Assembly (NCBI GenBank): GCA_020081605.1
Contig: JAHREC010000013.1
Span: 1,178,001-1,242,000 of the forward strand
Direction: 5' to 3'
DNA length: 64,000 bases
Origin: Albifimbria verrucaria
Lineage: Eukaryota; Ascomycota; Sordariomycetes; Hypocreales; Stachybotryaceae
The translations under genes were made by a program, and so were the position numbers. This document shows positions 35,289 through 48,869 of the stretch, piece after piece. The notes beneath the pieces were generated by a model that saw only the letters and a list, made by a program, of their open reading frames with translations, was not told the DNA's origin and did not search any database. Every line of letters starts with the position of its first letter. The stretch's first letter is position 1.

Positions 35289-36133
35289 TCATTGTCGCTG
35301 GTATGTCACCTTGATAGGCTTATCTCCCAGATTCATTCCTGCCGTGTTCTCCTTGGCAGCAATCGCGCCTTGTTCCGCCTCATATTCAACGAATGCAATA
35401 CCTCGGCGTCCCGGAACCAATCTGACTTCACGGAGTCCTTCGAAGCGACCAAAGATTGCTGTGAGCGCATCAACGTCATAGTCGTCTGGTAAATTCTGCA
35501 AGAACAGAATCCTGTTCGGGGCAGGTATTCGTCTGGGATGACAGCGGTATTCGTCACGCTCGTAGATTTTAGACCAGAAGGTTTAGCTGTCTTGTTCGGC
35601 CGAGTATCCGTCGCCAAACCGGGTGCTCTCTTGAGGTTTCTCTGTTCGTTAGCAGCATCAAGCGCTTTGCGTTTGTCTGTGCACCAGGAAGTCAATCAAC
35701 TATCCAAAGGAGTCGAGCAGGGCTGGAACTGACCTTTTTCAGCTTGTCGATGTCGCTTGTGGCTCTCGAATTCCTCCTCCGTACAGTTCAATGCAACGGT
35801 CTTGTCGCTCCGCGTGTTGGCGATGGCGGTTCTCATCGGCTTTCCAAAAGCTCAAATCCCTGAACCTCGTCAACGGCTTTTCGGGCACTCTCTGGGTTGT
35901 CAAAAACAACGAAAGCCTGCCCCTTGGCCTTGACATTCTTCTTGGTCACAACATCCGTCACGGTACCAAATTCGGAGAAGATGGTTCGCAGGGCATCGTT
36001 GAGCTGCTCTAGTTTAACCCGCTCTTCTAAATTCTGCACGTAAACACTAGGATGAGGCAAGTTAGCCCGCAATCCAACGAAACGTGTCGGAGTGCAATGA
36101 CACGAACGTAGAGATAGGCGGCAGAGTAGCCAT
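35289..36133 (-). CDS. U1A/U2B''-type snRNP protein with two RRMs
   Basis: Binds U1 and/or U2 snRNA stem-loops in the spliceosome. Exons 36133-36108 (MATLPPIST), 36046-35734 and 35676-35289; introns of 61 and 57 bases. RRM1 has RNP2 VYVQNL and RNP1 KGQAFVVF, followed by GKPMRTAIANTRSDK, close to the U1A family. A charged linker (KRKALDAANEQRNLKR) leads to RRM2: LFLQNLPDDYDVDAL and LVPGRRGIAFVEYE. Two frame breaks fit missing bases at 35846-35849 (AAAA, plus strand) and 35518-35521 (GGGG). An extra in-frame ATG precedes the start at 36136. In filamentous fungi a single protein may stand for both U1A and U2B'', so I give no symbol. Tail-to-tail with VMA8, 203 bases apart. Confidence 0.88.
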
Positions 36134-36136
36134 CAT

Positions 36137-37971
36137 AAAGGTATCCTCGCGTCTGGGGTAGCCAAATCACGAGTTTCAAGGGAAAATAACACTCTGTAGA
36201 TCAAGGGTATTTGTCTTAGGGTGCGTTGTGAGCAGTCGAGCAGTGATGCGCGTTTGTAGTGGTGATGGTGGGTCAGCAAACATTGAAGTGGCAGAAGGTA
36301 CCTTAGTACTTAGACCAAGGTCCGCGGTACCTAAGAGCGGTGGTGGAGGAAAGTTGATCCTGCAGGCAAAGAATGCCATGCACATGTCAGGTTCTCGGCG
36401 ACAGTCAAGGCTCTGTAAGACATGGCTGCTTCCCTTGTGAAGCATTCGACGTCATGCAAGGATCAGTCATTGCTAACACATGTGCCATATTAATTTTTCG
36501 GAAATAGGAAAACCTCTTGGATGACTCGCGGCATCTTCACGATGTGGGAGGTGGGTGGCGAAGAGTCAAATACCTAAGGTTACAATGCAGCTCAGAGCAG
36601 TCTTGGCACTCCATTACAAGGTGTTGCAGGGTACATCCGCAGCATTATTGAGCTAGGCAACTTTCTATACACCCATGCTTTGCGCAAACAATTAATGTAA
36701 TTTCATGACTCTAGTTGAAAAGTCGTAATATCCATTAAGAGACGAGATGAAACCAATCCAGTGGAATCCCTGAGACGATCAAAACGTGGTCCTACAACGA
36801 ATCATGGGTGACAATGACATTGATTTGGCGGGATAAGGCTCAAAGAACCGTATAAAAGGCGCAGCAATACTGGGGCAAACGGCCAGTCATTGGTATGGAT
36901 CGTCTACTGTAGCCATCTCCCTGTTTCCTGGGTGGCTGGTCATGTAGAAGAACGACGATCACCCTCTCAATCAACGCGACCAGCTCGGAACGCTGTGGCA
37001 TTCCTCTGGATGCCGAAGGTTGCACCGTGCGCAAGGTACCGGTTTCCCGGCAATTTGTGGAGACCTCCGGCAGCAGCTCCGCCTACCCTGCTCGGCGCCC
37101 AGAAGCAGAGACTAAGTATTGTGTCCTGCTACAGCACACGTGCATGCGATAGCTACTCATTTAACTCCCCCAACCTCGCACGTTTCGTCGGGGAGCGGCG
37201 AAGCCGCGTGTTATTTTGGTGATCTTAACGACCATCGTCCTGGGCCATGCCGTTACTGGGTGGCCCCAACCTCCAAACGCACCAGCACACAACGAAGCAT
37301 CAATTCAACGTGAGACTTAGGGGACTGATCGACAGGTTTCCCATGAAATGGATTGGCTTCTTACGACTACTCTTGCCCTCATTCTCTAGTTCGTCGACAG
37401 CCGTCGTGAGCTTTATCTAAGACATGTTCCACTAACACCTGACTTACGAGGATGCTCTTGGGGCAGATTCTTTTATAGATGACTCTCAAAAGCTGTGCCC
37501 GCTGCGGTTCAGCTTCTAAATTCAATATGATCGACACATTTCGTTCAAGATAATAGGTCCTTGGCACTGCTACAAGCTCATCCTTATTCTCCATGGCCCG
37601 CCATTCTTGTGTCGGGCGTGCCAGGGCAATGAACGCGGTTACCTCCATGACTGGTATGTGTTACGCTGGCATATGTCGCGGTCAGTGATCACCAATCATA
37701 ACTACTTGTTTTGCAGTTATCTTCTGCTTCCCTTGAAGGGAATCAACATCATATATGATATGAACACTTCCCTCGGTTCCATTGTTGTGCCCAAATACTA
37801 CAGCAAAGCTCTCGCAGCTCCAAGATCAGAGCTGTTCGTGTGTTTCTCTTTCTCTTGTTGATCTCATTCGGCTTCTTCTTCGTCTTTTTTTTCTTCTTTC
37901 TTCTTTCTTTCAGACGCGTCTCAACGTATTTGTCGCTCAAAGGTTGCCTTTCATGTGCAATCAGAGACGGC
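36137..37971. other. Intergenic region upstream of the synthetase gene
   Basis: About 1.8 kb with no secure gene. A minus-strand open frame at 37379-37648 (89 codons) has no recognisable motif. Just before the synthetase start is a strong pyrimidine tract ending in tttctttcag (37866-37912), which looks like a 3' splice site or a CT-rich promoter element; a 5' UTR intron is possible. The synthetase promoter must lie here. Confidence 0.5.
37866..37912 (+). promoter_or_regulatory. Pyrimidine tract before the synthetase start
   Basis: A 47-base stretch made almost only of T and C, ending in AG 60 bases before the start codon. Either the acceptor of a leader intron or a CT-rich core promoter element, as common before fungal starts. 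Seen directly; role inferred. Confidence 0.4.
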
Positions 37972-40900
37972 ATGGACAACCAAACACACCCTTCGGAATT
38001 ATCATCTCACCTAAAACGGCTGCTTGATGTGTCTTCTTCTGACTTTAAAGATAGACCAGAATTTCAGTTTCTCGAAGAAGCTTCTATCAACAAGGAGTTC
38101 TTGCTGTCATCAATTCCGACAACACAGCAACCTTCACCATTACCGTTGCTGCTGCTTCATAATGTGTTAAGTCACATTCCTGGCCCTTGGCCAGCTATTC
38201 CGCTTATCCGTTGTCACGCTCAACTTTGCAGACTTTTGCCAGCGGAAACTAAGCCCGGTGATAGTGATTGGTCATGGCTGTTGAAGGCTACAACAGACCT
38301 GGTTAAGCAGTCGTATACATCTGTAGGCGACTTTATCGGCTTCGGACAAAGGCCGGCATTCTACAGTACAGCTCCTGATAATTTTATCACATATGATGGG
38401 CTACGCAAACTGGTCTTGGGGTTTCAGCTTCCTATCACCAGCAGTACTAGGCGAAAGCCCATAGTCGCCATTGCGCTTCCCAATGGACCAGCAATGGCCG
38501 CAGCTTGCATGGCTGTAATGACATACTACACAGCAGCCCCAATCAACCCAGCCGCTGGTCCTGACCAGTTCCGTGCTGATGTTATGCAAGCAGGGGCCAA
38601 ACTGATACTAACCTCGAGGGAAGACTACGAAAGGCTGCAATTAACGGACAGATGGGTAGCGGAGAATAACATTCAAACCATTATTTTTGAATGGACACGA
38701 GGCGATCAACTCGCACTACGCACGATCGATGGCCAGCTCCTACAGCCTCCAGACAAGACCCCCGTGCCGAACGAGGCGGACAACATTGGCTTGATTCTCT
38801 TTACTAGTGGGACTTCAGGAACTAAGAAAGTTGTTCCCTTGACAATTCATTCCATTGTTGCAGGCATTGTCTTCGTCATGGACTCTTGGGGACTCACCCC
38901 AGTAGATATCTGTCTAAATATGATGCCGTTGTACCATGTGTAAGTTATATATCAGAGAGGAAGTTGGTCTCAGTGACTAACTAGCTCGGTAGCGGTGGGT
39001 TGGTTAGGAACATATTCGCACCGGTTTTCTCTGGTGGCTCAACTGTTTGCTGCCCAGCCTTTGACCCAAATTTGTTTTGGGATGTTGTTAAGGACATCAA
39101 ACCAACATGGTATTATGCATCCCCTTCGATGCATTCGCTAATACTTGCAGAAGCAACTGCACGGCCGGAGGCTTTGCAGCGAAGCCGTCTCCGGCTCGTC
39201 TGTAATGCGGCTGGGGGTTATTGCCCTCCTTGGCGTTCCAGTTGCGCGACACATTCAACTGTGTCGTACTGCCCAGTTACGGCATGACAGAGTATGTGTC
39301 CTCTCTCGCTCTCCTCCGCCCGCAGCTTGCGCACTGCTAATATTAACAGATGCATGCCTATTTCCACGCCGCCCTTAAACTATCAACTGGATCGCGAAGG
39401 AACGTCCGGGCTGAGCACAGGCCCGGAACTCACTGTGCTGGATTGGTCCGAGTCCCACGTTCCTCCACATACTATAGGCAAGGTGTGTGTTCGGGGTGAA
39501 CCACTGTTTCCAGGTTATCTTTTGCCCGATGGTACCTTCGACAAGTCGGCCTTTAATCCCAAGGGGTGGTTTGATACGGGAGACCTTGGATACATGGATA
39601 ACGACGGCTATCTCTACATCACTGGCAGAAGTAAAGAAGTGATCAATCGGGGGAGCTAATATCGCCCTTTGAGATTGAGAATGCCATCATCTCAGCATCC
39701 ATGTCACCATCATCCCCGATCAGCGGGCGTGTCTCCCAAGCCCTTGCTTTCTCGGCAAATCATGATGTGTTACAGGAGGTTGTAGCAGTGGTTCTTGTCA
39801 CTCCTCCAAGCAAGCCACGAGTTGACCTAAAGTCACTTCATAGTGCTCTGAGATCCTCTCTCCAACAGGTCAAATGGCCTGTTCTCATCACATACATGGA
39901 AGATCTACCCAAGAAGAATGGAAAAGTGTTACGGATTAGACTGGGTCACAGATTAGGCCTATCAGAGCTTACTGACGATACACCCTATCTTGAAAGACAT
40001 TGGCAAGCCACCTGCCCACCACCAGACACAGACATTGCCGTGGCTATCAACGCTTTGCAATGTTCGGTGGATTTCACAGCCGTATCCGCCTGTCTTCAGA
40101 CACTGTCACCTCCTTATCTAGACAATCACTGTCGTGAGAGTCCAATAGATGGCAAGATAGAGGCCTTCTTGGCCCCAGCCAAGCACCAATTCATGCTACC
40201 AAACCTGCCATCAATCGATCTCATGAAGGAGCAGATGGCTAGATTGTTGGATAATTACATGGTTCCTGAGTTGGTCCACATCATGCCTATGCCATTTCCG
40301 CGGGACAAAAACGGAAAGGTAGACGTGCTCAAACTACAAGAAAATTTTAATGAGGTCAATGGGGCGTCACTGCGGCAGCTCATGGCCACAACAGAAGGCC
40401 AGGTCACCAAGGCCTTTGCCGATGTCTTGTCAAGATCGCCTACCGATATTCCTCCAGATGTAGATTTCTTCAGTCTCGGGGAGACTCATTAAGAGCTGGT
40501 CGCTTAGTTTCCAGTCTGCGCTCTATCTTCGACGTCCACTTACCAATAAGCCTCATTTTCAACGATGGCACCGTTGCTTCCATTACGGCACACATCGAAG
40601 AAGTCGGACAGACAAGTCTCATTGAGGATGAATCATTCGATGCAACAGATCCCCGGAAGGCCCACAGTTCAACAAACCCGTTGTTGATGCTTCTTCAATT
40701 GATACCTTTGGTGGTTGTGTACCCAGCGCGACGTGGCTTACAATGGACGTTGTTCATTATGAGTCTTGCATACACGCAAGCATGGCCAACCAACACCTCT
40801 GTCGTTGGGAGACTATTCAACCTAACATTATGCATAATGTTCTCCCGCCTAGTCACAAAGTGCATAGCACCATTTGTTGGTATTGCCGCCAAATGGCTGA

Positions 40901-43159
40901 TCGTTGGTCGCTACCGTGAAGGGCTATATCCCATGTGGGGACAATATCATACAAGATGGTGGATGGTAGAGAAGATTGTGAGCATCTGCGGGCTCGGTGT
41001 CTTTGGTCTTAGTGACACGACAAAAGTTATGTACTACCGCCTCATGGGTGCAAAGATAGGGAAGAGTGTCCAGCTTTCCGGAGTTGCATTGGGTGAGTGG
41101 GATCTTCTCGAGATAGGCAACGGCGCCAGGCTCATCAAATGCACCTGCCGCCCCTTTGCGGCCGAGAGAAACACCACCATGTATCTGGGCCGAATACGCA
41201 TTGGAGAGGGCGTAACGGTTGGAACAGCATCTATCATCGCTGCAGGTGCTGATATTCCCCAAGTACATGCATTGGCATTAATTCATCCAGCTGGGAAATG
41301 CAAGATGCTGACGAAGCCTATCGCAACCTTTGCACCGGGAGGAATCCAAAGCCCCATTGGCTTCTGACATGTCTGCTGACATGGCCCATCACGCTTGTCG
41401 CCTGGTTTCTGTCTTTGGTCCCATGGCTTGGCGGTCTGGTTGGCATGGTGATTCAACAGCCACTTGACAAAAGATCGCCACTTCGAGATATACTTGATTG
41501 GTTCACAGCGGGAGATCGGGTAGGGTTTCATTATCTTGCCCTGGTCTTGCGCTCCTTTTTCAGTCCGTTTATTCTTTTTGCATTTACCATACTTATCAAA
41601 CGAGCGCTGGACTTCCTATTCGGCGAACTGGGGCGAGATATCTCACAAGAAGACAGGAGGGTTACGAGCTGGAGGGCATCACTCATGAAGACTTTGATGC
41701 CTATATCAAAGTTACATGATGTCACGGGCATGTTTGGCCAGCATTATGAGGCAACGTCTATCACGCTTCGTATGCTGGGAGCCAGGGTCGGGAAACGTAT
41801 CTACTGGCCGGGAACGGGTCCGAACATAGAGGACTACCATCTGCTGGATATAGGAGACGACGTTGTATTTGGAAGTCGTGCTCATCTAATAACCTCGGAC
41901 GGAAGTGGCTCTGAAGTGATCACAATTCAAGACGGAGCCATGGTCGCAGATAGAGTCTGTTTGCTCCCAGGTGTTGTGATTGGTGAGAAAGCGACTATGG
42001 GCTCGGGAGCTTTGACGCAACGAGGAAAGCATATTCCTCCGGAGGCACCTTTGTGGGCTCGAAGGGTGGTGATGCTGTGTGCTTGACGAGTGGTCGACGG
42101 CGGGCAACAGTGAAACCGCGAATTCACCACATGAGCAGCGACGACACTCTAACCGGAGACGGGGGTTTCAAGGGGCGGCCGGGACGCCTGCGACTTCAAC
42201 ACATGAGTAGTGACGATACTCTTGCTGAATCCCCAAGGCGTCGGAGAAAAGATCATGTCAGGTAGGGGCAGATGCAGTACCAACATCTGACAGCGATACA
42301 GATGACAGTGGCGCGGAGAAGCCTGCAAATACCCTCTCTCCTTTTGGGCGGGCATTCCATCTTGGTTTGGCACCGTACTACGTGCTTGGCCCGGTTGCAA
42401 TTTTCTGTTACTCATCCTTCATAACTGTCTTCACAGCATTCTATTGGAACGTTCCAAGCATTGCCTCCATACAGCTTGTGAATTTCATCCTGGCACAGTC
42501 ATTACCGCGCGATGTAGGTCATGGCAAAGAAACATTGTGGCTATTGCTGCTTTCATGGGCCGTAATCTCGGTAATAACTACCTTGCAAGCAGTTCTGGCG
42601 CTTTCGGTCGTGGTTGCATCGAAATGGGTTCTCCTGGGTCGACGGAGGCCAGGAAATTATAGTTGGGACGAGTCATCGTACTGCCAGCGCTGGCAGATTT
42701 TCCTTGCCATTGAGAAGCTTCGCCGAAACTGCTATCGTGGTCATGGAGTTCTCGGAATGCTCACCAGTACTAATTGGATAGTCCTATACTTCAGGGCCCT
42801 TGGAGCGCAAATTGGGAGCACTGCGCCTTATTCGCGAACGGCCAACCCAGCCTGATGTTCACAGAGCCGGATTTGATCACGATGGGCGACCGGGTTGTGG
42901 TTGATGACGCCAGTGTCGTTGGACATGTTAATACGAGGGGAAGTTTGATTTAAACAGACTAGAAATAGGGGACAGATGTGTGTTAAGGACAGGCAGCAGA
43001 CTTCTAAGTGGTGCGATGATGGAAAAAGATAGTTGTTTGATGGAGCACACGCTGATTATGGGTGGTGATATTGTAAGTGCTGGACATACTATGCAGGGAT
43101 GGCCAGGGAACGATTTCTACAAAGACGAATTTAGTAATGGGAAGAGAGAAGATATATAA
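37972..43159 (+). CDS. NRPS-like synthetase with epsilon-poly-lysine synthetase (Pls) layout
   Basis: Start ATG 37972; introns 38940-38992 and 39292-39349; stop 43157-43159; about 1,690 residues. Order: adenylation domain (38350-39970) with LILFTSGTSGTKKVVPL, GWFDTGDLGYM and PKKNGKVLRI; a second NGK-type segment (PRDKNGKVDVLKL, 40300-40330); carrier domain with LGGDSL (Ser for phosphopantetheine, near 40480); paired membrane helices (40680-40890), beta-helix domain 1 (41040-41260), helices (41370-41610), domain 2 (41770-42030), a linker with a duplicated HMSSDDTL, helices (42360-42640), domain 3 (42780-43100). Pls enzymes of Streptomyces, and one reported from Epichloe, share this A-T-(membrane-C)x3 order. 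Eight single missing bases are needed: 39213-39217, 39649-39653, 40478-40481, 41257-41260, 42055-42057, 42261-42262, about 42814-42818, 42944-42946. Product is inferred; another amino acid or acyl polymer is possible. The enzyme should sit in a membrane. Confidence 0.72.
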
Positions 43160-45794
43160 ATATAGACATAGAGAGAAAATAGAAATAGATAAGAGAGTAA
43201 TATATAAATATAAATAAATAAAATATATAAATGATTGGTGTATTATTAAATATTAATAGAAAATATATATATTTAATTAAAAATAGTTTCTATAAATTAA
43301 GATAATTAAATATTGAAAAGAATTAATTATATACTTTAATTAAATATTTAATTAATATTTTATATTTCAATATTAAATTAATATTATATAATAAAATATT
43401 TAATTAATTATTATAGTTATTTATAGAGATTAAGATATAAAAGAATATATTATTATAAGTTTTTATTTATTTTATATTTTAAATATTATAGTATATTATA
43501 ATAAATATAATTTATATATATTTTAAATTAAAATAAAATTATATAAATAATAAGATTCTTAATATTATAATTAAATAAAAAATATTAAATATAAATAAAT
43601 TCCTTAAGCTTTTAAAATAAATAATATATTAATATTTAATAATTATTAAATATTATCTTTTATATTATTATATAATTAAAAGAACCTAGAGTTTATAAAA
43701 TAATATTTATAAAATTAAAAACCCTTATAATAACTATTACTCTTTATAATATTTTAGCTTTAAAATATCTTTAATATTTATTATAATATATATATTTATA
43801 ATATTTAATTTTTAATATTAAAGCTTTATTTATATAATAAAATAAATATAATATTTTTATTTATTATAAAGCTTAATTAAATATAATTAAAATAAATTAA
43901 TTAATAATATAAATCTTTAAAAGCTTTTTAATTATAATAAATAAATAAATAAAATTATATAAATAAAAATATAAATAAAATTTAAAATTTAAATTAATAA
44001 TTTTTATTAAATAATAATAATTATTATATATACTTTATATAAAAAATATATATTTAATTTAAATAAATTATTAAATAATTAAATTATAAAATTAATTATT
44101 ATTAAATAATTATAAAATAATATTTTTATATTATTATATAATTTAAAAAGAAAAAATTTATAATATTAAAAATTATTATAAAATTTAATTTATATAATTT
44201 TATTTATAATATAATTTTAATATATTATTATATTAAATTTTTAATTTTATATAATTTATAATTTAAGTTTTATTAAAGATTATTTTAATAATATTATAAT
44301 ATTATTAATATATAAATAATAATATTTATTAATTTATTATTATTATATTATATAATTTAAATAAATTTTAAATTTAATTTTTAATTTTTAATTATTTATT
44401 TATATATTATAATATAAAAAATAATTTTATTTATAGTTATTTTTATATATTATATATTTATAAATAAATAAATAAATTTTTTAAAGAATATATATTAAAT
44501 TTAATTTTAAAATAAATATATTAATATTTATTATTAATATATTAAATATTAATTTATTAATATTTAATTTTTAAAAATATTATAATACTTATAGTATATT
44601 ATTATTTTTTAAATATAAAATAAAATAAATTTATATTTTATTAATTAAAATTCTTTTTTATTAATTATAATATATAAAATTAAATATTAAAATATAAAAA
44701 TTAATATATATAATCTTTTCTTAAGTTTAATAATTAATTAATTTATATAAAATATTAAAAATATATATTAAAAAATTAAAATAATAATATATTTTAATAA
44801 AAATTAATTTTAAATTTATATTAATTTTTAATATATATATAATTAGAAAATATATTTAATATTATTTAATTAAATAATTTAAATTATTTAATATAATATT
44901 ATTTTAATTAATTTAAAAATATTAAATAAATAAATATATATAATTTTAAGAATATATAAATAATAATAATAATAAATATTATTTATTATTTTATTAATTA
45001 GAATTTATTTATTTTATATAATTTTAAATATTAAATTTTTTAATAATATAAAAATAATTAATTATTATAAAATATAAATATTTAATTTTTATAGAATAAT
45101 ATTATTATTAATAGAATTTAATATTAAAATATAAAAATTATAATTATTAATAAATATAATATTATTAATATAAAAAGTTTAAATATTATATTTAAGAAAT
45201 TATTATTTTTATAAAAAAATTAAAATATTATTATTAAATTAAAAAGAATTATTAAAATATATAAAATCTTAATAATTTATAAATATTTATTAAAAAGTAT
45301 TTATTTTTTTAAAAATTAAATTAAAATAAAATAAAATATTTAAAAAAATTATAATATAAATACTAAAATATAAAAATATTAAAAACTTTATTTTTAAAAA
45401 TAAATATTATTTATAATTTTATTTAAATTATTATTTTATAATTTTTATTTAAAAAAATATTTATAGTATTAAAGAATATTAATTTTTATTAATATTAAAA
45501 TTTATTTAAATTAAAAAAATAAAGCTATAACTTTATAATATATTAAATTTAATATTATTAAGAATAAAATTAATTAAATAATAATATTAATTTAATTAAA
45601 TTTATATTAAAAGAATAATTTAAAGTATAGTTTAGTTATATTTAAGTATAGAAAAACTCTTAAGAGATTGAAAATAAAAGTAAAAGTATTTTAAATATTA
45701 TTATTTAAATTAGTTTTTATTAAAATTAATATATAATATTATAGATATTTTTATATATATAAAGCTAATATAAAAGTATTATTATATATATTAA

Positions 45795-45898
45795 TAAATA
45801 ATTATTATTATATCTATTGATAAATAATTATTATTATATATATTAATAAATAATTATTATTATATATATTAATAAATAATTATTATTATAATATATTT
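45795..45898. repeat. 26 bp tandem repeat, about four copies
   Basis: Unit TAAATAATTATTATTATATA plus TATTAA, repeated at 45795, 45821, 45847 and 45873 with the first copy diverged by a few bases and the last running out. Simple tandem duplication inside the A+T-rich block. Confidence 0.8.
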
Positions 45899-48869
45899 TA
45901 TAAATAATAATAACTTTATATTTTTAATTTCTATATTTATTATTAATTAAGATATTATAAATAATATAATATAATATATTTTTAATAAATAGATTCTTAT
46001 TAATATATTTTATATAACATAGCTTATTATAAATATTTATTTCTTATTATAGCTAGATTTAAAATATTATATTCTTAAATCAATTTTTATATTAAATCTA
46101 GAATTAATATAATTATAGTATAATAATAATATAAAATATATTATATTATATATATATATATTAACTAATTTATATATAATATTAATATATTAATTTCTCT
46201 ATAATTAATAAGTTTTTTTAAAGTAATAAAATATTATTTATAAGATATAATTAAATTATATAATTTATATTAAAAGGATTATTATTCTAAATTAATCTAT
46301 ACTATTTCAGCTTATTATTAATCTTTTTTATCTTTAATTAATAAATCTTTTAGTTATATAATTTTATATTATTAATAATAAAACTTATAATAAGGTTAAA
46401 GATTAAAATCCTTATTAATTATAAGTTTCTTAGTTTAATATTATTTTATTTAATATAGAATATTATTTTATATAATAATAAATATATTAATCTTTAAGAA
46501 TAATTAAATATTATTAATATATAAATATAATTATTTTAATATTTATTAAATAAAGCTTATTTTATTATATCATTTTACTTTAAAAAGCTATTTAATTAAA
46601 AAATCTACTCCATACTTACTATAATTTTTAAATTACCTATAACTTTTATAATAATTATAATTAAACCTTTATTCTTAGCCTCCTACTATAATAAATAAGG
46701 ATTTATATTAATTATATTCCTATTATAATAATTAAAATTATTTAAGGTTATTTAATATAATATAATATTATTTAATTTAATAATCTATTAATTTACTTTA
46801 TTCTTATTAAATTCCTTAAGGTTTAATTTTTTATATAATTATTTAATAATAAATTATTTTAATAATAAATTAATTATTATATAAATTAAAATCTTATTAT
46901 TTGTATAAATATAAATATATATTTTATTTGATATTAAAGGATTAGAGTTTATAAAATAAATATATAAAATAGCTTAAGATATTATATTTAATTTAAATTT
47001 AAATAGCTTAAGCTTAAGAAATTTATTATAATTAATTATAATATTAAATATATATTATATTATTTATAATATTTTAATATTTATTTTATAAATATTTAAT
47101 TAAAGGATATATTATAGCTTCATATTTATAGTACTATACTATTAAATAATTATTAGTATTAATATTATAAAAAATAAACAAATAATAATTATAATATTTT
47201 ATATTTATATTTCTATTTTTATTTTAAAAATCTTTAGAGTTTTAATATATTTAAGTATAATAAGATTTTATTATGAAAGATATTTAAATATTATTAATAT
47301 AAAATTAAACAATTTATAAAATTTATTTTTAATTTATATAATATAAAAATTAAAATATATTAAAAGCTTATTCTTAGCTTTCTTTATTTATTAATAACTT
47401 TAATATTAATAATACTTAATTAGCTTTAAAAAATAAGCCTTTTATTTTAATAAAAATAATAAAATAATATTAATAAAATAAATTATATATAATTATAGTT
47501 TTATAGAATAATAATTCTTAATATTTTTTTAATTATATAAAATATATATTCAAGTTTTTTAATTATATATATATATATATATATTAAACATAAATTTAAA
47601 TATTAAAAATAAAATTTTATATTATATAAATATATATAAAATACTTAATAAAAAATTAATATTTAATCTATTTTTATAGTTGTTTTAATTTTAATATTTA
47701 TATTTTATTCTTTTTAGAATAATTAAAGCTTCTTAAATATTATATTAAGATTATATATATTAATTATTATATATTATTTTATTATAATATAAAATAATTT
47801 AATAATAAATCTGATTAACCTTTTATAATATTTATATTAATTAATATAATAAATAATAAAAATAAGTACTTATAAATAAGTTTATATTTTTAAAGTATAT
47901 TTTTAATTAATCTTATATAAATATTATAAATTCTTTATAAATTCTTTAAGGTATTGATTAAAAGTTTTTATATAAATAACAATTTTTAATAAATTTATTT
48001 TAATTAAAAAGAAATACCCTAAAACTAGGATCTTAAATAGCTTTACTTCTCCTTTAAATAAAATAATAATTTATAAATAATTGAATAATATAATAATTAA
48101 ATAAAAAACAAAAATATAAATATTATAAATAAGAATTAAGGTATATAATTAACATATAGTTATTAATATAATATATTTATTAAATATAAATACCTATAAA
48201 AAGAGAGAGAATAATTATTATAAGATAAAATAATTTATTTTATAGTATAATATATATAATCTATAGAATAGATTATATAATTTTAATATTCCCTTAGAGT
48301 TAATTTAAAGGTTTCTAAATAAAGCCTTAGGCCTATAAGCATTAGTCTTATAATATAGATATAGTTACCTTAGAATATTTTTTATACTATCTTTATTTAA
48401 CTTTTCTTATATAATGAGTACTATAAAATATATATAGAGGTATATTTTATTAAATAGTTATTATTTACTCCTTGCTTAAGAGTTAATATATAAGTATAAT
48501 ATTATATGTAAGGGCTTTATTTATTATTTTAAAGATATTTAAATATAATTTAATATTAATTTAAAGCTTAGATTTATAAATCTCTATTATTAAAGATTAT
48601 AATAAAGTAGCTTTATATTAAGGGCATTATTATTCTAATTATAAAATATTATTAATAAATGAATATATAGCTTTAAAGCTTATTAAAAGAAATTATTAAG
48701 GCTAGCTTTATAATAAGAAAACTTAGGTTAATTAAAATATAATTTAAGAGTAATTTTATATTTAATTTATAAAATATAAATAGCTTTAATATATTTTTAA
48801 TATACTTATAAATCTAAGCTATAAACCTTTTAATATATTCTATAAATTTAATTAAATTGATTTAGTAAT

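Noticed and set aside
37379..37648. Minus-strand open frame of 89 codons
   Set aside because: No motif, no splice context, no neighbouring signal; too weak to call.
1..43160. Interpreting the broken frames as pseudogenes or programmed frameshifts
   Set aside because: Breaks affect many essential genes at once, almost always require one added base in a short run, and no slippery-site plus structure pattern recurs. Consensus error is simpler.
45795..45898. CRISPR-like array
   Set aside because: Adjacent copies without unique spacers in pure A+T sequence of a eukaryote; a simple tandem repeat.
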